This document shows positions 24,077 through 32,438 of a stretch of 36,237 nucleotides of DNA, one piece after another. The notes under the pieces were generated by a model, which was given only the letters and a program-made list of their open reading frames with translations, was not told the origin of the DNA and did not search any database. The DNA lies in contig JAEVEY010000066.1 of the NCBI GenBank assembly GCA_016842045.1, positions 19,314 to 55,550 of the forward strand, given 5' to 3'. How positions within the stretch are numbered: the stretch's first letter is position 1; each line of letters begins with the position of its first letter. The stretch is from Candidatus Thermoflexus sinensis (lineage in GTDB: Bacteria > Chloroflexota > Anaerolineae > Thermoflexales > Thermoflexaceae). A program made the translations under genes and the position numbers.

Positions 24077-24112
24077 GATCCCCCCAACGGCCCGAAGGGC
24101 CGTGGGGGGATC
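24077..24112. repeat. REP-like hairpin (GATCCCCCC...ACGGCCC type)
   Basis: A 17/16-bp inverted repeat with one bulge and loop GAA. Its core CGGCCC-GAA-GGGCCG is a variant of the second hairpin in the 5243 and 36046 elements. Confidence 0.65.
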
Positions 24113-24249
24113 TGAAATTGGGGGCCTGATGATCTATCACAGCGAAAACACTGCCGGCGAATTTCGGATCCTCTCTCAAGCGCGCGATTCTCCTTCGGCA
24201 GGCTCCTCACAGCTCTTCTGAGCCCTGGGGCGGGGGATAGAAAATAGCT

Positions 24250-24363
24250 CAGGGGCTGAGCCGCGTGCCTCTGGCGCGCGGCTCAGCCCCTGAAGTCCCT
24301 GAAAGAAAACCCGCGTGAAACGCCCCGATTCGTATGGCGTGCAAATGGCTGAATCGTGACTCC
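24250..24363. repeat. REP-like element related to 23081-23192
   Basis: Begins with a 20-bp-arm hairpin (24250-24269 and 24273-24292, loop TCT, one G-T pair) built on GCCGCGTGCC/GGCGCGCGGC. After it, CTGAAAGAAAACCCGCGTG and GGCTGAATCGTGACTCC are recognisably similar to the tail of the 22970 element (23128-23192). Confidence 0.6.
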
Positions 24364-24419
24364 AGGATTTTATAGGCCGGAAGGTGCCGAAGGCATCCCC
24401 TGTCCCCGAAGGGGATCGA

Positions 24420-25874
24420 TTAAGAACGTCCCATTCGCCACACCGTGCCATCCGGGCGGTCTTCCAGGATGATCCCCAAGGCCCGGAGGCGGTCACGGAT
24501 CTGATCGGCGCGGGCGAAATCACGCTGGCGGCGAGCTTCCGCCCGTATCTCAATGAGCAGCTGCACCAGCCCGGCCACCAGATCCGACGGGATGTCCGGT
24601 CGGATGACCTCCGGGATCAGCCCCAGGACCTGGCCTCCGAACTCCCGATAGACCGTGTCGATGGTTTCCAGGATAGGGCGCCCCACGGTCGCCCCGCCGA
24701 AGAGCAGGCTGTTGACGGCTTTGGAGAACTCGAAGAGAACCGAAAGGGCCTCCGGTGTGCCGAAATCATCATCCATCGCCTCGAGAAACGCGCGCCGGGT
24801 TCGCTGGATCTCCTCCATAAACGCCTCGGGCTCGGCCGCCTCGGGAACATCCCCTCGGGCGAGCCGTTCCCGGACCTCGATCACGGTGTTCCAGAGGCGG
24901 TCCAGGCCTTTCTCCGCCGCCTCCATCGCTTCCTCGCTGTAGTCGATGGGGGAGCGATAATGGCTGGAGAGGATGAACAGACGGATCGCCTGGGGCCGGT
25001 ATCGCTGAAGGGCATCCTTGATGCGCACCACGTTCCCCAGGCTTTTGCTCATCTTCACACCGTTCACGGTGAGGGATCCGGTGAGCAGCCAGTAGCGGGC
25101 GAAGGGCACCCCATTGGCCGCCTCCGCCTGGGCGATCTCGCTCTCATTGTGGGGGAAGAGGTTGTCGATGCCCCCGCCGTGGATGTCGAAGGGCTGCCCC
25201 AGGTATTTGGTGGCCATCACGGAGCATTCGATATGCCAGCCGGGATAGCCCCAGCCCCATGGGCTGGGCCAGCGCAGGATGTGCTCCGGCTCTGCGCGTT
25301 TCCACAGGGCGAAGTCGGCGGGGTGGCGTTTTTCCTCCCGCACCGGGATACGGGCGCCTTCCTCCTGCTCCTCCAGGCGACGGCCGGAGAGCTTCCCGTA
25401 TTCCGGCCAGGATTCCACGGAGAAATAAACCGAGCCGTTGACTTCGTAGGCGTGGCCTTTTTCGATCAGAACCTTGATCATCTCGATCATCTCGGGGATG
25501 TGGCAGGAGGCCCGGGGGGAGATGTCGGGTCGCACCACTCCCAGCGCGTCCATGTCCTCAAAATAACTGCGCATGTATTTCTCCACCAGCTCCATCGGCT
25601 CCAGACGCTCCCGGGCTGCCCCTTTGAGGATGCGGTCCTCCCCGGTATCCAGCAGGTGCCCCACGTCGGTGATGTTCTGGACATAGCGGACCTTATAGCC
25701 ACGATAGCGGAGGTAGCGGACGATCACGTCCATGGAGACGTAAAGCTTGGCGTGGCCGAGGTGGGCGTGATCATAGACGGTTGGCCCACAGACATACATG
25801 TGAACCCGTCCTTCGCGCAGCGGGACGAAGGGCTCTTTCTGTCGGGTCAGGAAGTTATACACCACAAGGCTCAT
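24420..25874 (-). CDS. cysS: Cysteinyl-tRNA synthetase
   Basis: A 484-residue class I synthetase that charges tRNA-Cys. Zinc ligands C29, C217, H242 and E246 are present ([34 protein letters not shown]). The HIGH-type motif is HLGH at 38-41 and KMSKS is at 274-278. The C-terminal DALR/anticodon region ends with [14 protein letters not shown], typical of CysRS. ATG 25874 has GGAGGT 9 bp upstream; the frame is open 28 codons further back, into the yacL-like gene, without homology. It is last in a leftward unit. Confidence 0.96.
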   Translation of the reverse strand: MSLVVYNFLTRQKEPFVPLREGRVHMYVCGPTVYDHAHLGHAKLYVSMDVIVRYLRYRGYKVRYVQNITDVGHLLDTGEDRILKGAARERLEPMELVEKYMRSYFEDMDALGVVRPDISPRASCHIPEMIEMIKVLIEKGHAYEVNGSVYFSVESWPEYGKLSGRRLEEQEEGARIPVREEKRHPADFALWKRAEPEHILRWPSPWGWGYPGWHIECSVMATKYLGQPFDIHGGGIDNLFPHNESEIAQAEAANGVPFARYWLLTGSLTVNGVKMSKSLGNVVRIKDALQRYRPQAIRLFILSSHYRSPIDYSEEAMEAAEKGLDRLWNTVIEVRERLARGDVPEAAEPEAFMEEIQRTRRAFLEAMDDDFGTPEALSVLFEFSKAVNSLLFGGATVGRPILETIDTVYREFGGQVLGLIPEVIRPDIPSDLVAGLVQLLIEIRAEARRQRDFARADQIRDRLRALGIILEDRPDGTVWRMGRS

Positions 25875-25941
25875 CGGTTTCGCACCTCCAGAGATGTTTG
25901 GGGCATGGCAGATGGCCAATGGGGTGATCAAAACAGCGATC

Positions 25942-26994
25942 TCAGGAGGAGCCTCCACGGGTCATCTCTTCGGGCCGGGCAAAGATCATCCGACCGGCAG
26001 CGGTCTGGAGCACCTTGGTCACCACCACCGGGATCTCGCGCCCGATGTAGCGGCGCCCCTCCTCCACCACCACCATCGTCCCATCCTCCAGGTAACCCAC
26101 GCCCTGTCCGGGCTCCTTCCCTTCCTGAATGATGGAGAGCGTGAACGTTTCACCCGGTAGCAGCACCGTCCGCACGGCGTTGGCCAGCTCATTGATGTTG
26201 AGGACGCGGATGTTCTGGAGCTCGGCCACCCGGTTCAGGTTGTAGTCATTGGTCATAATCGGGCAGCGCAGGCGGCGGGCCAGGGCGATCAGCTTCTCAT
26301 CCACCTCCCGGCCTTCCACATCCATATCCACGATGCGGATGGGGACCTGGCCTTCCTTTTGCATCCGGTTGAGGATCTCCAGGCCGCGGCGGCCCCGGTT
26401 GCGACGCAGAGGATCCTGGGAGTCGGCGATGTGCTGGAGCTCGTTGAGGACAAAGCGGGGCACCAGGAGCGTGGCCTGAAGGAACCCGGTGCGCGCGACA
26501 TCAGCGATCCGGCCATCGATGATCACACTGGTATCCAGCAGGATCAGATGCTCACCGTCCCGTCCCTCGCGCAGGTGACGGGGGAACATGGCCAGCAGGT
26601 CCTTATAGCGGGTGCCCGCTACCGTGAGGCCCAGGTAGCCGAAGAACACCGCCCCCAGGGAGGGCAGCACCCGGCCCAGGGGGTCGGGCAGGAGGGAGAG
26701 CGGGTAGGAGACCAGCCCGGCCATGATCAGCCCGACGATCAGCCCGATCGTGCCGGCGATCAGTTGTTGCAAGGGGATAGGCCGGATAATCTGGCGGATC
26801 ATGGCGGCCGGGCGGATGGTGAGCCATGGGGTGAGGATCAGACCGAGGATGGCACCGATCAGACTGAAGGCCAGGGCGAACTGCCAGGCCGGGCGTGAAT
26901 CCAGCCCCAGCCGGGCGGCATCCATCCCCAACCGCCACCCGGCAACCCCCAGCACCAGCATGCCAATGAGGCGAAGAAAACGTTCGAAATCCAT
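25942..26994 (-). CDS. YacL-like membrane PIN/TRAM-domain protein
   Basis: A 350-residue protein. Four hydrophobic segments occupy about 5-130. A PIN nuclease-like domain follows at 150-270, with acidic residues D154 (LLDTSVIIDGR), E185 (LNELQHIA), D232 and D250 (MTNDYNLNR). A TRAM-like RNA-binding domain ends the protein (GQGVGYLEDGTMVVVEEGR). The layout equals Bacillus YacL, whose substrate is not defined. In many bacteria yacL sits near ispD and cysS; here cysS follows after 67 bp and no ispD is present. It begins 147 bp after the small secreted-protein gene. Confidence 0.9.
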   Translation of the reverse strand: MDFERFLRLIGMLVLGVAGWRLGMDAARLGLDSRPAWQFALAFSLIGAILGLILTPWLTIRPAAMIRQIIRPIPLQQLIAGTIGLIVGLIMAGLVSYPLSLLPDPLGRVLPSLGAVFFGYLGLTVAGTRYKDLLAMFPRHLREGRDGEHLILLDTSVIIDGRIADVARTGFLQATLLVPRFVLNELQHIADSQDPLRRNRGRRGLEILNRMQKEGQVPIRIVDMDVEGREVDEKLIALARRLRCPIMTNDYNLNRVAELQNIRVLNINELANAVRTVLLPGETFTLSIIQEGKEPGQGVGYLEDGTMVVVEEGRRYIGREIPVVVTKVLQTAAGRMIFARPEEMTRGGSS

Positions 26995-27141
26995 GAATCC
27001 TCCGAATAAGAGCGAAGTGCATCGTTCATCTTACACCGGGGGCCATGAAGAGGGCAAGGGGAGAGGTGATGCCCTCATGGGGTGCCCATGGAGCTTCAGG
27101 GGGAGGTCCGGCGCAGGGCGGGAACGGGCCCTGATCTGCCC

Positions 27142-27486
27142 CTATGTGGGGGTTCTCCCAAGCCATAGATGGTGGCTCTGCCCTGAAGGAGGGCACTCTT
27201 CATAATTCACTCGTTGCAGGCCCATACGGGGAGCCCAGAGCCAGAACCAGACAGCCGTGCGCTGACACAGGCGGCCTTCCGGGTCCCGGTAGGCCGTTGT
27301 TTGCGAGAGGGCCAGCCCGACGCCTTCCCGCTCCCGAATCAACCACATGCGATACTGAGCGCCCCCCATGGTCCAGGAGAGATCCCCGCGTGCGGCCAAG
27401 GTTCCCAACAGGCAGGTCCCACATCCAACCCCAACTACCGCCAGCGCCAGGAAGAGTGAGATTGCAGTTTCTAAACGACGTCGCAT
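27142..27486 (-). CDS. Small unknown protein with N-terminal signal/anchor
   Basis: A 114-residue protein I do not recognise. Residues 3-28 hold a basic start and a hydrophobic run (ISLFLALAVVGVGCGTCLL) like a signal peptide, lipoprotein signal or anchor. The remaining part is rich in Trp, Arg and Tyr and has two further Cys. ATG 27486 is supported by GGAGGGG about 10 bp upstream. It lies between the metallophosphoesterase gene and the yacL-like gene in the same direction. The modest length and absence of homology keep the call tentative. Confidence 0.55.
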   Translation of the reverse strand: MRRRLETAISLFLALAVVGVGCGTCLLGTLAARGDLSWTMGGAQYRMWLIREREGVGLALSQTTAYRDPEGRLCQRTAVWFWLWAPRMGLQRVNYEECPPSGQSHHLWLGRTPT

Positions 27487-27507
27487 CACAGGATCACCCC
27501 TCCGGTT

Positions 27508-27535
27508 GCAGGACAACTGCTCGCAGTTGTCCTAC
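27508..27535. repeat. Palindrome, GTAGGRCAACTGC family, copy 3
   Basis: GCAGGACAACTGC and GCAGTTGTCCTAC form 13-bp arms (one mismatch) around TC. It overlaps the stop of the metallophosphoesterase gene (27532) and sits just ahead of the ribosome binding site of the small gene at 27486. Confidence 0.7.
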
Positions 27536-28677
27536 AATTCCGATTCATCGCCTTGCAGGTGGATCAGGACGATCTCCGGCGGACACATCAATCGCATCCG
27601 TGGCATTCCCAGGCCCTCCATCCCCAGCCCCCGGCTCACATACATGGTGGTTGGGCCTTGCCGATACAGGCCCATCTCGTAGCGTTTCCCATAAATCGAT
27701 GCGGTGATCAGCGCCCCGATCAGCGGGAGGCGGATCTGCCCGCCGTGGGTATGGCCACACAGGTAGAGATCGATCCCCAGGGCGCTGGCTTCCGGGAAGA
27801 GATCCGGTGAGTGATAGAGCAGGATGACGAGGGCGTGGGCGGGGATCTGCCGCATCAGCTCCCGCAATCGCTCGCCGTCGTGCTCCGGATCGTGGGTGCA
27901 GGTCAGGCCGAGCAGGCAGATTTGAGGTCCCCGATGGCCCAGCTGCCCGAAACGGACCACCTGATTGTCCAGCCACGTAATGTGCGTGAAGCCGAAAAGG
28001 ATCCGCCGCACCACCTCCGGCGGATCCACCAGGGGCGTCCCGGTGACCAGGTAAACCCCCAGTGGGGCGCGCAGCGCTTCCAGAAACCGGCTGCACTGGG
28101 CCTGGGCCTGCGGATCGCGCACATAGCTCAGGTTGAGGAGATCCCCGGTGAAGACGATCAGATCAGGATCCAGCTCCTCGACCCATTGCAGGATCTGTTG
28201 TTCCCGCCGGGTCAGGCGCTCCAGATGGAGATCAGTAAGGTGCAGGATCCGGAGGGAGGGCATGCCCCGTAGCTTGGGCGAGGCGACAACAAGCTCCGTT
28301 AGGGTCAGCCGAAAGGGCTCCCGGTAAAGGGCGTTGAGGAGGTTTCCCGTGAAAGCAAGGTGCCCGATCAGCGCCAGCCCGATCGCCCAGGAGAACGGCC
28401 GCAGGGGGAGAGCGCCCAGGCTCAGGAACAGGCGAAAGAGCGTGAAAGCGACGAAGGGAGGCTTGGGCGGACCGAAGGAATACCCGAGACGGGGGAGCAG
28501 GACCAGCATCAGGGCATCGCCCCCGGCGAAGGCGAGGAATATTCCTGTGGCGCCGGCGCCGATCCCGAAGGATCCAGAAGCTTCCCACCAGGCCAGTCCC
28601 ACTGAGATCCCCAGCGCAAACGCCCACAGGCCCAGGAAGGCCCATGGAAGGCGTTCCAGGCGATTCAGGAGCACCAT
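27532..28677 (-). CDS. Membrane-anchored metallophosphoesterase, altered active site
   Basis: A 381-residue protein with about four hydrophobic segments in residues 10-115 and a calcineurin-like phosphoesterase domain from about 142. Visible motifs are LTDLHLE (D149, H151), FTGDLLN (D179), LLYHSPD (H289) and GHTHGGQ (308-314). The GNHD/E motif, which normally gives a metal-binding Asn and catalytic His, reads GTPL at 213-216. Relatives of the YkuE type hydrolyse phosphoesters near the membrane; activity here is doubtful or changed. ATG 28677 is chosen because family similarity begins near it, but no good ribosome binding site is seen; an upstream start at 28818 would overlap the laccase-domain gene by 44 bp. 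Confidence 0.82.
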   Translation of the reverse strand: MVLLNRLERLPWAFLGLWAFALGISVGLAWWEASGSFGIGAGATGIFLAFAGGDALMLVLLPRLGYSFGPPKPPFVAFTLFRLFLSLGALPLRPFSWAIGLALIGHLAFTGNLLNALYREPFRLTLTELVVASPKLRGMPSLRILHLTDLHLERLTRREQQILQWVEELDPDLIVFTGDLLNLSYVRDPQAQAQCSRFLEALRAPLGVYLVTGTPLVDPPEVVRRILFGFTHITWLDNQVVRFGQLGHRGPQICLLGLTCTHDPEHDGERLRELMRQIPAHALVILLYHSPDLFPEASALGIDLYLCGHTHGGQIRLPLIGALITASIYGKRYEMGLYRQGPTTMYVSRGLGMEGLGMPRMRLMCPPEIVLIHLQGDESEL

Positions 28678-28774
28678 AAACTGATGAAACGGGCTTGCCT
28701 CCGTCCCCGGCCGGAACTGCCGGCGTCGCGGCGTCGTGATGCGCTCACCGGCCGGAGCCTGCGCGCTAACTCCT

Positions 28775-29566
28775 TCACGGATTTCGGATCCAGGCCCCAA
28801 AGCGTCCGGTCCTTCCATGTTCCGCTCGGTGGGAATACCAGTCTTCGAGATGACAGGCGGTGCACACCCCGGCAGTGATCACAGAGGGGACACCCAGATG
28901 ACACAGATGCCGGCGAACAGCCTCCGGCAGATCGAGATGCCAGGCCCCATTGATCCGGTGTAGGGGAAGCGCCCTACCGAGGCGAGGCCCCAGCGCCTCG
29001 ATGACCTCCGGGCCCACCGCATAGCAACACCCTCCGATCCCGGGGCCGAGGGCCGCGTGGAGGCCAGAGGGGCAAGATCCCAGGCGGCGTTCGAAGATTT
29101 CCAGGGCGGCTTCCAGAACCCCGGCCGCCAGACCTCGCCAGCCGACGTGCACGATGCCAACCGCCGGGAGAGCGGGATCCGTTAGCAGGACCGGGATGCA
29201 ATCGGCGAATCGCATGAAGAGAGCCAGACCCCGTTCCGCGGTGATCAGCCCGTCCACGCCTTCCAGGATCCGGCCCCGGTGATGGGCGTCCACCAGGGCC
29301 ACTTCGTTCCCGTGGATCAGCCAGGCGGTGACGATCTCCTCCGCTCGCAGTCCGATGGCGGCGAAGGCCCGGCGCATATTCTCCGCCACCGCTGCCGGGT
29401 CATCCCCGACCGAGTGGCTCAGGTTCAGGGAAGCGAAGGGCGGAGCGCTCACACCTCCCTTCCGGGTGAGGAAGCCATGAGAGATGTTGCTCCACGGGGA
29501 ATCCCGGAAGCGATAGAAGACGATGGCGCCTCTCTGGACGGCTTCCCAGTCCATCGATGCGATCAT
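28775..29566 (-). CDS. pgeF: Laccase-domain protein (PgeF/YfiH, DUF152)
   Basis: A 263-residue protein with the three metal ligands of the family: H85 in LIHGNEVA, C123 in FADCIPVLL and H140 in GIVHVGWRG. GPGIGGCCYAVGPEV and ITAGVCTACHLEDWYSHR are also family marks. YfiH/PgeF proteins edit cell-wall precursors by removing misincorporated L-Ser, and also show purine nucleoside phosphorylase or oxidase activity in vitro. Its ATG overlaps the TGA of the upstream dehydrogenase gene as ATGA, so translation is coupled. A second ATG four codons later (M5) is possible. Confidence 0.92.
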   Translation of the reverse strand: MIASMDWEAVQRGAIVFYRFRDSPWSNISHGFLTRKGGVSAPPFASLNLSHSVGDDPAAVAENMRRAFAAIGLRAEEIVTAWLIHGNEVALVDAHHRGRILEGVDGLITAERGLALFMRFADCIPVLLTDPALPAVGIVHVGWRGLAAGVLEAALEIFERRLGSCPSGLHAALGPGIGGCCYAVGPEVIEALGPRLGRALPLHRINGAWHLDLPEAVRRHLCHLGVPSVITAGVCTACHLEDWYSHRAEHGRTGRFGAWIRNP

Positions 29567-30522
29567 GGGGAAATATCCAGCAGAACTTTCAATACGCCCT
29601 TGCGGGCGGCGTGCTCAAAAGCCCGGGCGGCCTCGTGCAGCGGATAGCGGGCGTGGATCAGCGGCCGCACATCCACCAGCCCCTGCTGGAGGAGCCGGAG
29701 GGCGGGTGGGAATGGTCCGCACCGGGAGCCGATCACGGTTACCTCATCCACAGCGAGCATCGTCAGGTTCGTTTCCACTGTGCCGTGATAGGTGCTCTTC
29801 AGAACGAGCGTTCCCCTCGGCCGCACCCACCGGCGGGCCAAGTGAAAGCCTTCGGGGGAACCTGTGCATTCTACCACCACGTCGGCGGAGAGCGCGTCCA
29901 CTTCATCCACCTGCGCGGTGGGGATCCCCCGTCGGGCCAGGAGATCCAGTTTGTTCCGGTTTCGCCCAACCACGAGAAGATCGCACCCGGTGAGCTGCAG
30001 AACCTGGGCAACGAGCTGACCGAGCTTGCCATCGCCCAGCACCACCACTCGATCCGTGGGATGGATGTGGATCTGCTGAGGGATCTCCAGGGCAGCGGCC
30101 AGAGGCTCCACGAACACCGCGGCCTCATCCGGGATCTCGGGAGGCACCTCATGGAGGTTGACCACCGGGAGAAGGAGGTATTCCGCGAACGCGCCATCGC
30201 GGCCGGAGATCCCCAGCGTGGTCCGGTTCGGGCAGTGGGTGGGCCGCCCGGCCCGACAGGTGGGGCAGATCCCGCAGGCGGCGTTGATCTCGCCGACCAC
30301 CCGTCTGCCCACCCATTCCGGGTGATCTGGGGCCTCTTCCACCACGCCCACGAACTCGTGGCCGGGAACGCCCCGAAAGTCCAGATACCCGCGCATTAAC
30401 TCCAGATCGGTGTTACAGATCCCCGCGATCTTCACCCGGATCCGAGCTTCCCCGGGCGGGGGTGAGGGCACCGGATAATCATGTCGGAGCTCCAGCCCCC
30501 GGTTCAGGTAGACGGCCAGCAC
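29563..30522 (-). CDS. Zinc-dependent alcohol dehydrogenase-like (MDR superfamily)
   Basis: A 319-residue medium-chain dehydrogenase. The catalytic zinc site has C36 in GICNTDLEL and the GHEF motif at 54-57; the structural zinc site is C83, C86, C89 and C97 (CGICPTC ... THC). The cofactor loop is VVLGDGKLGQL. It oxidises an alcohol or polyol with NAD(P); the nearest subgroup seems threonine- or sorbitol-dehydrogenase-like, but the substrate cannot be named. GTG 30522 with GGAGGG 7 bp upstream is the start; the frame is open for 66 more codons through repeat-rich DNA with no homology. It leads the leftward unit. Confidence 0.9.
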   Translation of the reverse strand: MLAVYLNRGLELRHDYPVPSPPPGEARIRVKIAGICNTDLELMRGYLDFRGVPGHEFVGVVEEAPDHPEWVGRRVVGEINAACGICPTCRAGRPTHCPNRTTLGISGRDGAFAEYLLLPVVNLHEVPPEIPDEAAVFVEPLAAALEIPQQIHIHPTDRVVVLGDGKLGQLVAQVLQLTGCDLLVVGRNRNKLDLLARRGIPTAQVDEVDALSADVVVECTGSPEGFHLARRWVRPRGTLVLKSTYHGTVETNLTMLAVDEVTVIGSRCGPFPPALRLLQQGLVDVRPLIHARYPLHEAARAFEHAARKGVLKVLLDISP

Positions 30523-30540
30523 GGGATGTCCCTCCACAGG

Positions 30541-30660
30541 AATGGTAGGTGGACCTGATTTTATGGCCCTCCCCACGGCCTGAAGGGCCGCATGGGAGAG
30601 AAGAAAGAAATACCTGGAGGAGCGAAGGTCAACGGCGTAACTTCCACCTATGCCATTATA
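30541..30660. repeat. Decayed palindromic element upstream of the dehydrogenase
   Basis: CCCTCCCCACGGCC and GGGCCGCATGGGAGAG at 30567-30600 are an imperfect form of the MITE hairpin. The ends, TAGGTGGAC near 30546 and CGTAACTTCCACCTA near 30640-30654, are degenerate inverted repeats resembling the MITE terminus. Confidence 0.4.
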
Positions 30661-30700
30661 ACGCAACTTGTTGTCTGAAGGCCTTCTCTTCCCCCTTCTC

Positions 30701-30821
30701 CAGGGCTTTTCCGTCATCATACGGTGTCATCCTGCTGTTTGGGTCCAGTGGATGGGGGCGAGCCGGGTATCAGAGGCGCCCGGCTCGTCCCCAAACCCCC
30801 ATGCGGTATGAAAAAGCCCTG
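30701..30821. repeat. Inverted-repeat element, CAGGGCTTTT family, copy 3
   Basis: CAGGGCTTTT at 30701-30710 and AAAAGCCCTG at 30812-30821 are exact inverses, and TCATAC / GTATGA continue the repeat inward. A central hairpin, GGGGCGAGCCGGG / CCCGGCTCGTCCCC, resembles the first hairpin type of the other elements. The left 17 bases after position 2 equal those at 968-984. Confidence 0.6.
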
Positions 30822-30904
30822 TCCTTTCTCCCATGGCCTCTGTGGGCAGCCCGTCACCTTATCCCAAGATAACCCAAGCCTTGCGTTAAGATTTCCCAAA
30901 CCTC

Positions 30905-30932
30905 TTGTGCTGGTGGAGGGAATTCATATAAT
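30905..30932 (+). promoter_or_regulatory. Promoter of the dcw cluster
   Basis: TTGTGC (30905-30910) and a perfect TATAAT (30927-30932) are separated by 16 bp, a credible sigma-70 type promoter. Transcription would begin near 30939, just ahead of the three MraZ-type boxes. Confidence 0.6.
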
Positions 30933-30943
30933 GGAGGCGTAGA

Positions 30944-30969
30944 GTGGTGCAAAGTGGAGGAGAGTGGTG
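30944..30969 (+). promoter_or_regulatory. Candidate MraZ operator: three GTGGWG boxes
   Basis: GTGGTG (30944-30949), GTGGAG (30954-30959) and GTGGTG (30964-30969) recur at exactly 10-bp steps, each preceded by a purine-rich spacer. MraZ proteins bind short direct repeats of this kind upstream of their own gene, one per helical turn. Position just downstream of the TATAAT fits autorepression of the cluster. Confidence 0.65.
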
Positions 30970-31032
30970 GGGCCGAGAGGGCGACGGAAGAATGAGCTGG
31001 AGCAGCCGGTGCTTCCCCCGGGTGACCCCCCG

Positions 31033-31461
31033 ATGTTCCTGGGGGAGTATCGGCATGGGATCGACGCGAAGGGACGGATGTTCCTCCCGGCGCGCTATCG
31101 GCCGTTTTTTACCGCGGGGGCGGTGCTCACTCGAGGACTGGAGCCCTGCCTGTATCTGTTCACGCTCCCCGAATGGCGCCGGGTGGCGGAGCGGATCAGC
31201 CAGCTGCCCCTCACGGCCCCGGAGGCCCGGGAATGGCGCCGGTTCTTCTTCGGCGGGGCCTTCGATGTGATCCCCGATGAACAGGGTCGGATCCTCATCC
31301 CGGCTTCTCTCCGGGCTTACGCGGGCCTGGAGGGCCAAGCGGTCATCGTGGGAGTTCACACGTATCTGGAGATCTGGTCTCCTTCCGCCTGGCAGGAGAT
31401 TCTGGAACGTTTTCAAAACGGTCGGATTCCGCCCGAGCACTGGATGAAGCTGGAGATCTAA
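31033..31461 (+). CDS. mraZ: Transcriptional regulator MraZ
   Basis: A 142-residue protein with two AbrB-like halves, each with the DxxxR mark: HGIDAKGRMFLPAR and IPDEQGRILIPASLR. MraZ binds repeat boxes ahead of the dcw cluster and controls it. Homologues begin MFLGEY, which supports ATG 31033, but no Shine-Dalgarno is seen there. GTG 31009 has GGAG 6 bp upstream and would add eight residues. GTG 30967 has GGAGG 6 bp upstream and would add 22, but it lies within the operator-like boxes. The start therefore remains open. It is the first gene of mraZ-rsmH-ftsL-ftsI-murF. Confidence 0.93.
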   Translation: MFLGEYRHGIDAKGRMFLPARYRPFFTAGAVLTRGLEPCLYLFTLPEWRRVAERISQLPLTAPEAREWRRFFFGGAFDVIPDEQGRILIPASLRAYAGLEGQAVIVGVHTYLEIWSPSAWQEILERFQNGRIPPEHWMKLEI

Positions 31462-31523
31462 ACAGCCCGGGGCTCCCCGGGCTTCGGGAAGGAAAGATCA
31501 TCAACCAGCGATAGCGGTTCACG

Positions 31524-32438
31524 ATGCACATCCCGGTTTTGCTTCGCGAAGTGCTGGAGGGCCTGAGGGTTCGACCCGGCGGCGTGTATATCGATGCCAC
31601 GGTCGGTGGGGGAGGGCATGCGGCAGCGATCCTGGAGCGCTCCGCGCCGGATGGCCGTCTCCTGGGGATCGACCTGGATCCAGAGGTGCTGGAGCGCGCG
31701 CGGGAGCGTCTGCGCTCTTTCGGCGAACGGGTCATCCTGGTCCATGGCTCCTATGCGGAGCTGCGGCGGATCGCCGTGCGCTATGACTTCCTGGAGGTCG
31801 ATGGGATCCTGTTCGATCTGGGGCTCTCCTCATGGCAGCTGGGGGATCCCCATCGCGGGTTCAGCTTCCAGATCGAGGGCCCGCTGGACATGCGTTATGA
31901 TCCCGGCCGCGGGATCCCGGCGGTGGAGATTGTGAACCGATGGCCGGAGAAGCAGCTGGTGGAGGTCATCCGTCGATACGGAGAGGAGCGGTTCGCCCGA
32001 CGGATCGCGCGGGCGATCGTGCGGAACCGGCCGATCCGAACCACGACGGAGCTGGCCGAATTGATCGCGCGGGTGGTGGGTCGGGGGCGGGAGGATCAAC
32101 ACCCGGCCACGCGAACGTTCCTGGCGTTGCGCATTGCGGTCAACGAGGAGCTTCAGGCGCTGGAGCAGGCCCTTCCCCAGGCAGTCTCTTTGTTAAAGCC
32201 AGGCGGCCGGCTGGTGGTGATCGCCTTCCATTCTCTGGAGGATCGGATTGTCAAGACGTTCTTCCAGCGTGAATCCCGGGATTGCCTTTGCCCGCCGGAG
32301 GTTCCGGTTTGCACATGTGGGCATCGCGCAAGCCTGCGCCTGATCACCCGCAAACCGATCCGGCCTTCGGAGGAGGAAGTTCGGATCAACCCACGGGCCC
32401 GTAGCGCCCGACTGCGTATCGCGGAGCGTCTGGGATGA
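31524..32438 (+). CDS. rsmH: 16S rRNA m4C1402 methyltransferase RsmH
   Basis: A 304-residue SAM-dependent enzyme that N4-methylates C1402 of 16S rRNA. It opens [13 protein letters not shown], has the SAM loop DATVGGGGH at 24-32, [27 protein letters not shown], and near the end [16 protein letters not shown], all typical. The stop overlaps the next gene's ATG by 4 bp (ATGA), so translation is coupled with ftsL. Confidence 0.97.
   Translation: MHIPVLLREVLEGLRVRPGGVYIDATVGGGGHAAAILERSAPDGRLLGIDLDPEVLERARERLRSFGERVILVHGSYAELRRIAVRYDFLEVDGILFDLGLSSWQLGDPHRGFSFQIEGPLDMRYDPGRGIPAVEIVNRWPEKQLVEVIRRYGEERFARRIARAIVRNRPIRTTTELAELIARVVGRGREDQHPATRTFLALRIAVNEELQALEQALPQAVSLLKPGGRLVVIAFHSLEDRIVKTFFQRESRDCLCPPEVPVCTCGHRASLRLITRKPIRPSEEEVRINPRARSARLRIAERLG

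Larger units (their letters stand above)
23988..24419. other. 432-bp intergenic region with REP-like hairpins
   Basis: No gene is supported. It holds two strong hairpins (24077-24112 and 24250-24292) and, next to the cysS stop, a small 6-bp stem ATCCCC/GGGGAT at 24395-24416 that lacks a T-tract. Promoter sequences for the MNT gene should lie at the left side, but none is convincing. Confidence 0.5.

Noticed and set aside
22970-24363. CRISPR array
   Set aside because: The repeated units are palindromic elements at irregular distances with no uniform spacers and no cas genes.
30523-30720. N-terminal extension of the MDR dehydrogenase
   Set aside because: The extension runs through a decayed palindromic element and shows no family similarity; GTG 30522 has a good ribosome binding site.
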